Assembly (NCBI GenBank): GCA_001816475.1
Contig: MHCC01000026.1
Span: 1 to 58,927 of the forward strand
Source: Candidatus Blackburnbacteria bacterium RIFCSPLOWO2_01_FULL_40_20
Lineage (GTDB): Bacteria; Patescibacteriota; Microgenomatia; UBA8517; UBA10165
DNA: 58,927 bases
Direction: 5' to 3'
Part shown: positions 1 to 8,846 of the stretch, one piece after another
How positions within the stretch are numbered: position 1 is the stretch's first letter
Layout of the letters: the number at the start of each line of letters is the position of its first letter
Made by a program: the position numbers and the translations under genes
Notes under the pieces: model-generated
What the model was told of the DNA's origin: nothing
What the model saw: only the letters and a program-made list of their open reading frames with translations
The model's database searches: none

Positions 1-92
1 GTTGTCCCACCCATTATTCTTGACCGGGTATCTGTAGATTTAGGTCCCTGGAGTGGATACCATCTGCTGGCTCAGTACCCAAACGCCTTAAA

Positions 93-2258
93 TCAAGCTT
101 TTTGACCAACGCGCATGTTGCCACTTTTTTGGCCAACGATTTGTTGAGTAATGTTTACTGGTACTTCTTGATAATGGCTTGGCTCAACGTAAGAGCTTGC
201 ACGACCTTGCGACATTGAACGAAGGGACGTTGCATATCCTTGAAGCTCGGAAAGTGGAACAAGCGCATTGATAACTTGGAAAATCCCTCGGGTTTCTGTG
301 CCCAAAATTTGTGCACGACGAGAGGAAAGATCACCAATTACGTCTCCAACAAAATTGTCAGGTGTTGAAACGGCTACTTTCATAATTGGTTCTAGTAAGG
401 CCATATCAGCTCTTTTTACAGCATCTTGGACAGCCATCGATCCTGCAATTTTGAATGCAATTTCTGAGGAATCCACTTCGTGGAACGATCCGTCATAAAC
501 TGCAACTTTCAAGTCAACCATTGGAAAACCTGCCAAAATTCCGTTTTCCAAAGCCTCCCGAACTCCCTTTTCAATTGCAGGAATGTACTCTTGAGGAATT
601 GCTCCTCCTTTGATTTCTGAAACAAATTCGTAGCCCTCACCCCGTCCTTTTGGCTCAACCCGTAGTAAACAATGTCCATATTGTCCCCGGCCTCCAGTTT
701 GGCGAATATACTTTCCTTCTCCTTTTGCAATTTTTCTAACAGTTTCTTTGTAAGCAACTTGCGGAGCCCCAGTTGTTGCTTCAACATTAAACTCCCGTTT
801 CATGCGGTCAACCAAAACTTCAAGCTGCAGCTCGCCCATTCCTGAGATAATGGTTTGTCCCGTTTCTTGGTTAGTTTTAACTCTAAATGTCGGGTCTTCC
901 TCGCCCAGCCTGTTCATTGCATACCCCAACTTTTCTTGGTCTTGGCGGGTTTTAGGCTCAATTGCGAGTGATATAACTGGTTCTGGAAATTTAATGTTTT
1001 CAAGAATTATTGGTTTTGCCTCGTTGCAAACCGTATCTCCGGTTGTTGTTTCCTTGAGTCCTACAGCTGCAACAATTTCTCCGGCGTAAGCCTCTTCAAC
1101 CAATTCTCGTTGATCAGCATGAAGTAGTACCAAACGGCCAGCACGCTCACTTGTTCTCTTGTTGGTATTATAAATCACCGAGCCAGCCCGTAGAGTTCCT
1201 GAGTAAATACGAAGCCAGACAAGGCGTCCTATGTGGGGATCGACGTTTAGTTTGAAAGCCAACGCCGAGAAAGGTTCGTCGTTTGATGGTTTTCTTTCCT
1301 CTTCTTGTTCAGTATTTGGATTAACACCCTTTACAGGAGGAAGGTCAAGTGGTGAAGGCAAATACTCAACCACAGAGTCCAAAATCCTCTGAACTGTCGG
1401 CATTCTATTATCTCCTCCCAAAATCGGGAAGAATTTACCTTGGATTACTCCTTTTCTTATTGCTCTTTTAATCTCGGCTGGGGTTAGTTCCTGGCCATCA
1501 AGATATTTTGCCAAAACCCCATCATCGTATTCTGCTACTTTTTCCACAAGCTCATCGCGATACTTCTCTGCCTTTTCAACAAGGTCGGATGGAATTTCTT
1601 CTTCATTAAGCGTATTGTCTTGCGTTCCTTGGTAAGTGAAGGCTTTCATTTCAATTAGGTCCACGACGCCGTGCAACTCGTGTTCAATTCCGATTGGCAT
1701 ATCAACAGGTGCTGCGTTGGGATTTAAACGCTCTCTTATTGACAAAATTGACCCTTCCCAATCTGCACCAATCAAATTAAGCTTGTTTAGTGCGCAGATT
1801 CTTGGAACAGTGTATTTATCTGCTTGGCGCCAAACAGTCTCGGATTGGGGTTCAACGCCAGTTCTTCCGTCAAAGATCATAACCGCCCCATCCAAAACTC
1901 TTAAAGATCGCTCTACCTCAACTGTAAAATCAATATGGCCCGGAGTATCAATTATATTTACGCGGTGTGATTCTTGAGGAATATCGCCCTTTATTTTTGG
2001 AGTCCAAAAAGTTGTAATTGCAGCAGAAACGATTGTAATTCCACGCTCTCTTTCTTGTTCCATCCAATCAGTAACTGTCGTGCCCTCATCAACTGAGCCA
2101 TATTTGTACGTTTTTCCAGATTCAAACAAGATCCGCTCAGTTGTAGTGGTTTTCCCTGCGTCAATATGGGCAATTATCCCAATATTGCGAATCCGACTAA
2201 TCGGAAGTTGCCTGTTTTCAGTTGTAGTTGTTATTAACGCACCCTTTTTTGCAGCCAT
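93..2258 (-). CDS. fusA: Elongation factor G
   Basis: Translational GTPase that moves tRNA-mRNA through the ribosome and helps RRF recycle ribosomes. The 721-aa product has full family length. Near the N-terminus are the P-loop AHIDAGKTTTTER, a switch I region ending RGITI, the DTPGHIDF motif and NKLN, followed by domains II-V. The ATG at 2258 is chosen because MAAKKG precedes the conserved IRNIGIIAHIDAGK block. It would normally follow rpsL-rpsG directly; here a plus-strand methyltransferase and a minus-strand nuclease lie between. The leader contains a heptad-repeat palindrome and no clear Shine-Dalgarno sequence. The 92 bases downstream to the window edge show no gene I can support. Confidence 0.97.
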   Translation of the reverse strand: MAAKKGALITTTTENRQLPISRIRNIGIIAHIDAGKTTTTERILFESGKTYKYGSVDEGTTVTDWMEQERERGITIVSAAITTFWTPKIKGDIPQESHRVNIIDTPGHIDFTVEVERSLRVLDGAVMIFDGRTGVEPQSETVWRQADKYTVPRICALNKLNLIGADWEGSILSIRERLNPNAAPVDMPIGIEHELHGVVDLIEMKAFTYQGTQDNTLNEEEIPSDLVEKAEKYRDELVEKVAEYDDGVLAKYLDGQELTPAEIKRAIRKGVIQGKFFPILGGDNRMPTVQRILDSVVEYLPSPLDLPPVKGVNPNTEQEEERKPSNDEPFSALAFKLNVDPHIGRLVWLRIYSGTLRAGSVIYNTNKRTSERAGRLVLLHADQRELVEEAYAGEIVAAVGLKETTTGDTVCNEAKPIILENIKFPEPVISLAIEPKTRQDQEKLGYAMNRLGEEDPTFRVKTNQETGQTIISGMGELQLEVLVDRMKREFNVEATTGAPQVAYKETVRKIAKGEGKYIRQTGGRGQYGHCLLRVEPKGRGEGYEFVSEIKGGAIPQEYIPAIEKGVREALENGILAGFPMVDLKVAVYDGSFHEVDSSEIAFKIAGSMAVQDAVKRADMALLEPIMKVAVSTPDNFVGDVIGDLSSRRAQILGTETRGIFQVINALVPLSELQGYATSLRSMSQGRASSYVEPSHYQEVPVNITQQIVGQKSGNMRVGQKA

Positions 2259-2264
2259 AAAAAT

Positions 2265-2327
2265 TAGAGCTTAGAACATAAAGTATAGAGCAAAGAAAGA
2301 TCAAAAAGCTCTTCGCTCTATGCTCTA
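2265..2327. repeat. Heptad-repeat palindrome, GAGCATA class (fusA leader)
   Basis: Inverted repeat with arms made of 7-nt words related to GAGCATA / GAGCAAA / GAACATA. It begins 7 nt upstream of the fusA start codon and lies in the divergent fusA / methyltransferase spacer. Closely related copies lie before pnp, the DHH gene and pilN. Confidence 0.7.
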
Positions 2328-2388
2328 TTCCTGACCCAAAAACGGAAGCTTCCGCTTCCTTTTCCCTATTTTATCAAAATATCACATT

Positions 2389-2419
2389 TTGCGCAATCGC
2401 AACATAAAAATGGTATAAT
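2389..2419 (+). promoter_or_regulatory. Promoter of the methyltransferase gene
   Basis: TGG-TATAAT extended -10 at 2411-2419 with a weak -35 TTGCGC at 2389-2394 (19-bp spacer). The predicted transcript starts near 2426, about 40 nt before the ATG at 2466. A small GGAAGC/GCTTCC hairpin lies upstream, around 2344-2359. Confidence 0.6.
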
Positions 2420-2465
2420 ATAAGACAGAAAGGCATGATGATACTCTTCATCAAGGTTCTCCGCT

Positions 2466-3242
2466 ATGTTTCACAACAAGCGGAGCTACCGCAAACTATC
2501 TCAAAACTTTCTTAAAAGCCGCAAGCTTGCAAAAAAGCTTGTTGGCCTTTCTTCGGTTGGTAAACAAGACCTTGTTTACGAAATAGGCCCCGGGGAAGGA
2601 ACAATCACAGAGCAACTGGTACTAAAAGCAGGTAAGATTATTGCTGTTGAAATTGATTCCGACCTTGCTCGTCATCTTAAAGAAAAGTTTGATAGAAATG
2701 GACAGGTTGAAATAATAAACCAGGACTTTCTAAAATTCGAGATTTACGCAAAGAATTTCAAAATATTCTCCAATTTGCCTTTTTCCGTTGAAGGAAAGAT
2801 TATTCGCAAGCTGCTTGATAGGAAAAATCAACCGCAAGAAGCGTGCCTTATTATGCAAAAAGAAGTGGCGAAAAGACTTTCAGGGGCTTGGGGTAACGTG
2901 GAATTTTCTATACTTCACAAGCCGTGGTTTGATTTTGAGATAAAACATCATTTTTCAAAGTTTGATTTCCAACCGATATCTAGAGTTGATTCAGTTTTAT
3001 TAAAGATTACAAAAAAGACAGAGGCTTTATTGCCCTTGTCTCTAAAGAGTCAATATGAACATTTTGTAAAAACAGGTTTTAGAAGCGGAAGACGTTTGGA
3101 GGACAATTTAAGCGGGTTAATTAGTAAACCACTTTATATACAATACGCTCAACGATTAGGATTTTCGGGTAACGCTAAACCCACGAATTTAACTCTAGAA
3201 AAATGGATTAAACTTTTCAGATGTTTCGCAGAAATTTCTTAA
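2466..3242 (+). CDS. rRNA adenine N6-methyltransferase, KsgA/Erm family (Erm-like)
   Basis: SAM-dependent methyltransferase that methylates adenine in rRNA. Visible motifs are QNFL near residue 13, the SAM-binding loop EIGPGEGT (39-46), an acidic VEID motif and the catalytic NLPF (103-106). KsgA/RsmA usually has NLPY. The NLPF motif and the FxPxxRVDSVLLKI block look closer to actinobacterial Erm enzymes, which modify 23S A2058 and give macrolide resistance. Which target applies is inference. The gene lies on the plus strand between two minus-strand genes of the str operon, and its last 26 bp overlap the convergent nuclease gene. It has its own extended -10 promoter. Confidence 0.8.
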   Translation: MFHNKRSYRKLSQNFLKSRKLAKKLVGLSSVGKQDLVYEIGPGEGTITEQLVLKAGKIIAVEIDSDLARHLKEKFDRNGQVEIINQDFLKFEIYAKNFKIFSNLPFSVEGKIIRKLLDRKNQPQEACLIMQKEVAKRLSGAWGNVEFSILHKPWFDFEIKHHFSKFDFQPISRVDSVLLKITKKTEALLPLSLKSQYEHFVKTGFRSGRRLEDNLSGLISKPLYIQYAQRLGFSGNAKPTNLTLEKWIKLFRCFAEIS

Positions 3243-4074
3243 ATATTCCTCTGTTAATTTCTTGGCCGCTAAATCTGATAATTTTATACCCTTGATCCTT
3301 AAGAAATTCTTCCTTTCGCAAGTCTCTCTTTTTGATTTTTTCCTGGGCATGCCAATATTCGCCATCGCACTCAATAATCGTCTTTTTGTCGGGAAGATAA
3401 AAATCAGCGTGGAACCTTGCGAATTTGGCTTCTTGTATGAAAGGTATTTTAATTTTTTCCAGTTCGAGACGAACTGTTTTTTCAATATAAGTTTCACCGT
3501 CAAAGTGCTTATAACATTCCCAAGTGCAAAAGCTTCCTCTTCCACGATTTACGTCAGATCTTGGAAGTTTGAATTCTTTCTTGCAATTTCGACAAATTTT
3601 AGTAACATGATCTCTGTTAAAATCGTCCTTACATGTCTTGCTGCAATATTTCGGTCCTTTTTTAAACACAGCTTTAGTAACAATAAATGCTTTACCACAC
3701 TGTCTGCATATCAGTTTTTTCCTTGCATTTTCAAATAGCCCAAACCAACACTCTTTGCTACAATAAAAACCATACCCCTTCTTTATAAGGACTTGGGATA
3801 CCCTAAACTCTTGCCCACATCTTTTACATACCTTATATTCGCTTCTGTTCGTTCCTGTCCAATAACAATCCAAAGAACAGTAATTTGTTTTTCTAACAAG
3901 ACAGGGCATTTTAAAAAAAGGTTTGTTACAAAAATTACATTTTAGCAGCGCTCTGACTTTTAAACCGCATTTACATTTGTAAACAGACAATCCTTTGCAG
4001 ATTATTTTGTCATCTCCCAAAGTAGTTTTACATCTACCACAAAAAACGGAACCCAAAAATTGAGTATTGTTCAC
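3217..4074 (-). CDS. Multi-zinc-finger PD-(D/E)XK endonuclease (Vsr/DUF559-like, possibly homing type)
   Basis: 285 aa. Residues 10-190 hold five Cys clusters: a CxxC/CxC pair, then four CxxC...(Y/F)C(S/T)xxC treble-clef-like fingers. Residues about 195-285 form a Vsr/DUF559-type nuclease domain with E198, D224 in ADFYLP, ECDG (235-238), YWH (240-242) and a closing GYKIIRF strand. Such a finger array plus single-chain nuclease is typical of freestanding homing-type or mobile endonucleases; the specific function is inferred. It starts at GTG 4074, directly after a TTGACT/TAATAA promoter that would give a leaderless mRNA. It sits downstream of rpsG, where fusA would be expected. Confidence 0.75.
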   Translation of the reverse strand: MNNTQFLGSVFCGRCKTTLGDDKIICKGLSVYKCKCGLKVRALLKCNFCNKPFFKMPCLVRKTNYCSLDCYWTGTNRSEYKVCKRCGQEFRVSQVLIKKGYGFYCSKECWFGLFENARKKLICRQCGKAFIVTKAVFKKGPKYCSKTCKDDFNRDHVTKICRNCKKEFKLPRSDVNRGRGSFCTWECYKHFDGETYIEKTVRLELEKIKIPFIQEAKFARFHADFYLPDKKTIIECDGEYWHAQEKIKKRDLRKEEFLKDQGYKIIRFSGQEINRGIFKKFLRNI

Positions 4075-4081
4075 ATATAAA

Positions 4082-4109
4082 TTATTACCGAAGAAAAGGC
4101 GTAAGTCAA
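4082..4109 (-). promoter_or_regulatory. Promoter of the zinc-finger nuclease (leaderless)
   Basis: -35 TTGACT at 4104-4109, 16-bp spacer, -10 TAATAA at 4082-4087. Only 7 nt separate the -10 from the GTG at 4074, so the start codon would coincide with the transcript 5' end. It lets the nuclease be expressed independently of rpsL-rpsG. Confidence 0.6.
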
Positions 4110-4133
4110 GAAGTTTTTACTTTATCAAAAGAT

Positions 4134-4610
4134 TTACCAGCGAAAATGAGAAAATGCTTTATTGCTTTCTGCTACTCGTTCTACTTCTTTTCTTTTTGTC
4201 ATTGAACCACCTTCACCTTTGCGGGCATTCAGTATTTCTGTTTTTAGCTTTTCCGCATACGTGTGGAACTGAGAGTTAGGAAGAGAATTTGCAGCTTGGA
4301 TCATCCAACGAATGGCCAGCACTTCTTTCCGAGGTCCGCGTACAGGAGTAGGGACTTGATAGGCTGCTCCCCCAATTCTTCGTGGCCTAACCTCCATATT
4401 TGGCTTTATGTTCTCAATGGCTTGCAAAAAGATCTTCAGTGGTTCTTCGCCAGACTCTTGCTTAATTGCTTCAAACGCACGATATACCTCTTTTTGGGCA
4501 ACAGAACGTTTACCGTCCCTCATTGAGCGGTTTATCAATTTTGTTACCAGTTTATGCCTGTAAACTGGATCTTCTTTTACATCTCGTAAAACTGTTTGAC
4601 CTTTTCTCAT
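4134..4610 (-). CDS. rpsG: 30S ribosomal protein S7
   Basis: Small-subunit head protein that nucleates 3' domain assembly of 16S rRNA and lines the E site. The 158-aa product has the family length and recognisable blocks: an N-terminal MRKGQ, KLVTKLINRSMRDGKRS, RPRRIGGAAYQVP and KRKEVERVAESNKAFSHFRW at the end. It starts 3 nt after the rpsL stop codon, so the two are probably translationally coupled. The spacer to the next minus-strand gene (4075-4133) holds a separate promoter. Confidence 0.97.
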   Translation of the reverse strand: MRKGQTVLRDVKEDPVYRHKLVTKLINRSMRDGKRSVAQKEVYRAFEAIKQESGEEPLKIFLQAIENIKPNMEVRPRRIGGAAYQVPTPVRGPRKEVLAIRWMIQAANSLPNSQFHTYAEKLKTEILNARKGEGGSMTKRKEVERVAESNKAFSHFRW

Positions 4611-4613
4611 TGC

Positions 4614-5036
4614 TTACTTTCTTGCTCCTTTACTCCTTTTTGCCCCATATTTTGATCTTGATGTTTGTCTTTTCTCAACGCCTCCAGTATCATATTTACC
4701 TCGAACTATATGATATTTTACACCAGGTAAGTCTTTAACACGCCCTCCTCGGACTAAAACAATGGCATGCTCTGCTAAATTATGTCCTTCGCCAGGAATG
4801 TAGGCTGTCACTTCCTGTTTGTTTGACAACCTAACCCTTGCAACCTTACGCAAAGCAGAATTTGGTTTCCTGGGAGTCATTGTACGAACTTGCAAAACTA
4901 CCCCACGCTTAAAAGGACTTGAGAACTGGGAAAATTTTCTGTCTTTATTGTTCCACCAGCGAACAAGCGCAGCAGACTTAGTCTTTTTTGAAAGACTTTT
5001 TCTTCCTTTTCGTATTAGTTGAGATACCGTTGGCAT
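4614..5036 (-). CDS. rpsL: 30S ribosomal protein S12
   Basis: Decoding-centre protein of the small subunit. 140 aa, including an N-terminal extension-like stretch [20 protein letters not shown] before the conserved core. The universally conserved loop reads [11 protein letters not shown] instead of [11 protein letters not shown]. The substituted residue matches E. coli K42 (mature numbering), a classical streptomycin-resistance site. The second loop [13 protein letters not shown] is standard. It precedes rpsG by 3 nt and follows rpoC after a 93-nt spacer that contains its own extended -10 element and hairpins. Confidence 0.97.
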   Translation of the reverse strand: MPTVSQLIRKGRKSLSKKTKSAALVRWWNNKDRKFSQFSSPFKRGVVLQVRTMTPRKPNSALRKVARVRLSNKQEVTAYIPGEGHNLAEHAIVLVRGGRVKDLPGVKYHIVRGKYDTGGVEKRQTSRSKYGAKRSKGARK

Positions 5037-5087
5037 ACCTTAGAAAATTTGAAATTTTAAAACTTAAATTTCGCGTCCTATATTCTG

Positions 5088-5132
5088 ACCGAAGGTCATA
5101 TGAAATCTTGCACAGCAAGATTGATTATATCA
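5088..5132 (-). promoter_or_regulatory. Extended -10 promoter and hairpin leader of rpsL-rpsG
   Basis: TGA-TATAAT at 5124-5132 on the minus strand; the TG is supplied by the TGA stop codon of rpoC. Two short stem-loops follow: ATCTTGC/GCAAGAT (about 5106-5122) and TGACC-TTCG-GTCA (about 5089-5100). They could be a ribosomal-protein autoregulation or processing site, or simply leader structure. No convincing -35 is visible. Confidence 0.5.
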
Positions 5133-8100
5133 CGATTTTGTCATTTGAGGAAGCTTAGCACGCTCGGGAGAGGTAGGAATTAGTCTTCCTATAATAACAT
5201 TTTCTTTAAGTCCAATCAGCTTGTCTTCTCTTCCCAAAAGCGATGAATCTGTAAGTACCGATGTGGTGTTTTGGAAAGACGCTGCTGACAACCATGAATC
5301 GGTAAACAAGGATGAGCGGGTAACTCCAAGAACTACAATTTGTGCAGTTGCAGGTTCTCCACCTTCCGACAAAACTCTTTCGTTTTCTTCTTCAAACACT
5401 GCTCTATCTATAATGTCTCGTGGCATAAGGTTTGTATCGCCTTGACTAATAACCTGTACCTTGTCCGCCATCTTCCTTATAATAACCTCAAAGTGCTTGT
5501 CGTTAATCTTAATTCCTTGAGATTCGTAAACAGATTGAATCTCGACCAACAAGTATTCTTGAGCTGCTCGCAAACCCTTTACAGCTAGAATTTCTTTGAC
5601 ATCCAGCGCACCACCTGCCAATTGCTTACCCGCCTCGATCAAATCTCCATCTTTAACAAGCAATGCATTGGTCAAAGGAATGATGTATTCTCGCTCTTCT
5701 GCTGGTTTGGTGGTAGTATTTCTAACTCTTACAATCCAACCATCTTCACTTTCTGTAACTTCAACTTTTCCAGGAATGGCAGAGATTGGAGAAAGCACTT
5801 TTGGAATCCTTGCTTCGAATAATTCTTCGACTCTTGGCAAACCTTGTGTAACATCAAGTCCAACAATACCTCCAGAGTGCTTAGTTCTCATTGTAAGTTG
5901 AGTTCCTGGTTCCCCGATGGATTGGGCCGCAACTACCCCAACTGGTGTCCCAATCTCAACAACTGCGCGCGTAGACAAGTCGGCTCCATAACACTTACTA
6001 CACATCCCATATCGGACGCTACACGTAAGCGGAGAACGAACAAAAACTTCTTCAATGCCTGACTTTTCAATTTGGTCCATAATCTCGGGAGTGATCAGGC
6101 CACCCTTAGCAACAATTACTTTATTGCCCGCCTTTACATCGCGAGCAACAATTCTTCCAATTAGGCGGGGAGCATAAAGCTTTTCGCGTTGTTTCTTCTC
6201 AATTAGAATTCCTTCTTCTGTATTACAATCCTCAAGTCTGATAATAACGTCATGGGCAACATCAACTAGCCTTCGAGTCAAATATCCTGCGTCGGCTGTC
6301 TTGATAGCAGAGTCGGTTAGTCCCTTTCTTGAACCACGAGCTGATGTAACATACTCGAAGATTGACAATCCTTCTCGGAAATTTGATTTGGTTGGAAGAT
6401 CAACGATCTTACCCAAGGGGTCAACAACCAATCCACGCATAGCAGCAAGCTGTTTAACCTGATCTCGAGAGGTCCTTCCAACGCCGGCCTCAATAATCAT
6501 CTTAATAGAATTGTTGCGTGGCAAATTATCCCAAGTTAGGTCTGCTAATTCTTCAGTTGTATCAAGCCAAAGTTGGTGGGTAAGCCGGCGGCGCTCTTCT
6601 GAAGTTGCAAAACCCATCTTGAAGCTTTCTTCAATCTTAACTAATTCTTCAGCTGCCTCTGAAATCATCTTGTCTTTTTCAGGGTAAATTAATGCGTCGG
6701 CCACTGAGAATGAAAGACCTGATGCTGTTCCTGCAATAAATCCAATATTTTTTATACTGTCAATCATCTTAACAACATCTTCTCGGGTTCCTTGTGCAAG
6801 CGCTTTGGCAAACAAGCCCTTGATAACACTAGCTGAGGCCGGCTCGTTAAAGAATTGGAGGTATTCTGGTAATGTCTCGTTAAACAGTATTCGTCCAACT
6901 GTTGTACTTACTCGCTCGCCGTTTACTCTAACTTGAACTTTTTCTCTCATACGTATCACTCCTTTTTGGTATGCTGAGATTGCGTCCTCTGAATCAGCAA
7001 AGACTTTTCCCTCAACTTCTTGTCCTGCGAGAATAATTTCATCTGAAGTCAGGTAGTAAACACCAAGCGCCATTTCTTTTGTCGCGGGGGCTGCGATAAA
7101 GCTTCCGTCTGCAGGTTTAAGCAAATTCTTAGCTGGGCTCATTAAAGCCATCGCTTCATCCTGTGCTTGCTTGGAAAGTGGAAGATGAACTGCCATCTGG
7201 TCTCCGTCAAAGTCGGCATTATACCCGGAACACACACAAGGGTGAACCCTAATTGCGCTTCCTTCAATCAAAACAGGGTAAAATGCTTGAATTCCCAATT
7301 TGTGCAAAGTTGGCGCACGATTTAACAAAACTGGATGGTCTTTAGTAATCTCTTCGAGAATATCAAAAACCTCGGGAGGTCGCCTGTCTAACATGTTTTT
7401 AGCACTCTTGACGTTTGGAGCAATACCACGAGCGATCATCTCGCGAAGAACAAACGGCTTGAACATCTCAAGAGCCATATCTTTTGGCAAACCACATTGA
7501 TTAAGCTCAAGATCAGGTCCAACAACGATAACTGACCGTCCTGAATAGTCAACACGCTTACCCAAAAGATTTTGCCTAAAACGACCTTGTTTACCTTTCA
7601 AAAGATCAGACAGTGACCTCATGTATTGTTTCTCACGGCCACGGCGTGCTGCTTGACGTTGTGAAGCGTCAATCAGAGTATCAACTGCCTCTTGTAACAT
7701 TCTCTTTTCATTTCTTAAGATTATTCCAGGTGCACCAAGCTCGAGTAAGTGCCGCAATCTGTTGTTTCTGTTGATAACTCTTCTGTAAAGATCGTTTAAG
7801 TCAGATGTCGCGAACCTTCCCCCCGAAAGCTGGACCATTGGACGAAGATCTGGCGGCAAAACTGGTAGAACTTTAAGCACCATCCAACGAGGGTCAACCG
7901 ATGCTCTCCTCATTCCATCAATTAATCTTAATCTCTTGGTTAACTTGATCTTTTTAACGTCTGAGACCTCCTCAAGTTCTTTTCGAATTTGAACTGCGAC
8001 CTCGTCTAGATTCAACTTGTTCAATACCTGGATAACAGCCTCAGCTCCCATTTCTACCTCAAAGAAGTCTGCTGCGTCGTAGGAGGCTAGTTCTGAATAC

Positions 8101-8846
8101 TCTTCGTCCGACATTAACGAATTTACTTTTACGCTCTTTGTTATATCAACGAGTTTGCCAAACAACTCCTCTGATCGTTGTTTTCTTGAGGCTATGTCTT
8201 CTCTGACTGCAACCAAGCTGTTTCTACTTTCAAGCTCAATTTCTTGCTCGGTTAGCGCAAGTTGCTCTTTGTCTTTTACCTTCTTTGATAGTTCCTTGAC
8301 CTTCTCGTCTTTTTCTTCTTTAATTCTCTTTACTGCCTCTTCCTCTTCGCGTGTTATATCTTGAACACGCATCTTTAGCGCTTCTTCGATGCTCTTTACA
8401 GCCCTAGTTCGTCCGTCTTCTTTTACTTCTGTAACTAAGTATCGTGCAAAGTAAATAACTTGCTCTAGTGCTTTAGGAGGAACATCCAAAACCAAAGACA
8501 GTTTAGAAGGCGCACCCTTGAAAAACCATACATGAGCAACTGGAACTGCCAAATTAATGTGACCCATTCTCTCACGTCTAACGCGAGATTGGGTAACTTC
8601 AACTCCGCACTTGTCACAAACTATACCCTTGTACCTGATTCTTTTGTATTTACCGCAGTAACATTCCCAGTCTTTTGTAGGTCCAAAAATTCTCTCATCA
8701 AAAAGCCCATCCTTTTCAGGTTTCAAAGTTCGGTAGTTTATTGTCTCAGGCTTGGTTATCTCACCGTGAGACCACTCCCTTATATTCTCAGGGGATGCAA
8801 GTTTTATTTTCAATTTGGAAAAATCTGCAAGTTGTCTTAAATCCAT
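5130..8846 (-). CDS. rpoC: DNA-directed RNA polymerase subunit beta'
   Basis: Catalytic large subunit. 1238 aa with the expected order: N-terminal zinc ribbon CYCGK...CDKCGVEV, a clamp coiled coil with a charged E/K-rich segment, the catalytic Mg loop NADFDGDQ, trigger-loop and bridge-helix regions with [11 protein letters not shown], and the second zinc site [13 protein letters not shown]. Its ATG overlaps the rpoB stop (TAATG), the usual coupled arrangement. The stop codon TGA at 5130-5132 doubles as part of the rpsL extended -10. No large lineage-specific insertion is apparent. Confidence 0.98.
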   Translation of the reverse strand: MDLRQLADFSKLKIKLASPENIREWSHGEITKPETINYRTLKPEKDGLFDERIFGPTKDWECYCGKYKRIRYKGIVCDKCGVEVTQSRVRRERMGHINLAVPVAHVWFFKGAPSKLSLVLDVPPKALEQVIYFARYLVTEVKEDGRTRAVKSIEEALKMRVQDITREEEEAVKRIKEEKDEKVKELSKKVKDKEQLALTEQEIELESRNSLVAVREDIASRKQRSEELFGKLVDITKSVKVNSLMSDEEYSELASYDAADFFEVEMGAEAVIQVLNKLNLDEVAVQIRKELEEVSDVKKIKLTKRLRLIDGMRRASVDPRWMVLKVLPVLPPDLRPMVQLSGGRFATSDLNDLYRRVINRNNRLRHLLELGAPGIILRNEKRMLQEAVDTLIDASQRQAARRGREKQYMRSLSDLLKGKQGRFRQNLLGKRVDYSGRSVIVVGPDLELNQCGLPKDMALEMFKPFVLREMIARGIAPNVKSAKNMLDRRPPEVFDILEEITKDHPVLLNRAPTLHKLGIQAFYPVLIEGSAIRVHPCVCSGYNADFDGDQMAVHLPLSKQAQDEAMALMSPAKNLLKPADGSFIAAPATKEMALGVYYLTSDEIILAGQEVEGKVFADSEDAISAYQKGVIRMREKVQVRVNGERVSTTVGRILFNETLPEYLQFFNEPASASVIKGLFAKALAQGTREDVVKMIDSIKNIGFIAGTASGLSFSVADALIYPEKDKMISEAAEELVKIEESFKMGFATSEERRRLTHQLWLDTTEELADLTWDNLPRNNSIKMIIEAGVGRTSRDQVKQLAAMRGLVVDPLGKIVDLPTKSNFREGLSIFEYVTSARGSRKGLTDSAIKTADAGYLTRRLVDVAHDVIIRLEDCNTEEGILIEKKQREKLYAPRLIGRIVARDVKAGNKVIVAKGGLITPEIMDQIEKSGIEEVFVRSPLTCSVRYGMCSKCYGADLSTRAVVEIGTPVGVVAAQSIGEPGTQLTMRTKHSGGIVGLDVTQGLPRVEELFEARIPKVLSPISAIPGKVEVTESEDGWIVRVRNTTTKPAEEREYIIPLTNALLVKDGDLIEAGKQLAGGALDVKEILAVKGLRAAQEYLLVEIQSVYESQGIKINDKHFEVIIRKMADKVQVISQGDTNLMPRDIIDRAVFEEENERVLSEGGEPATAQIVVLGVTRSSLFTDSWLSAASFQNTTSVLTDSSLLGREDKLIGLKENVIIGRLIPTSPERAKLPQMTKS

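Noticed and set aside
1-92. Possible next gene or RNA after fusA
   Set aside because: Too short; only a possible ATG at the very edge on the minus strand and a partial inverted repeat, not enough to call anything.
802-2274. Several plus-strand open frames opposite fusA, rpoB, dnaK, ftsK and pnp
   Set aside because: They are antisense shadows of strongly conserved genes, with no homology-like features of their own.
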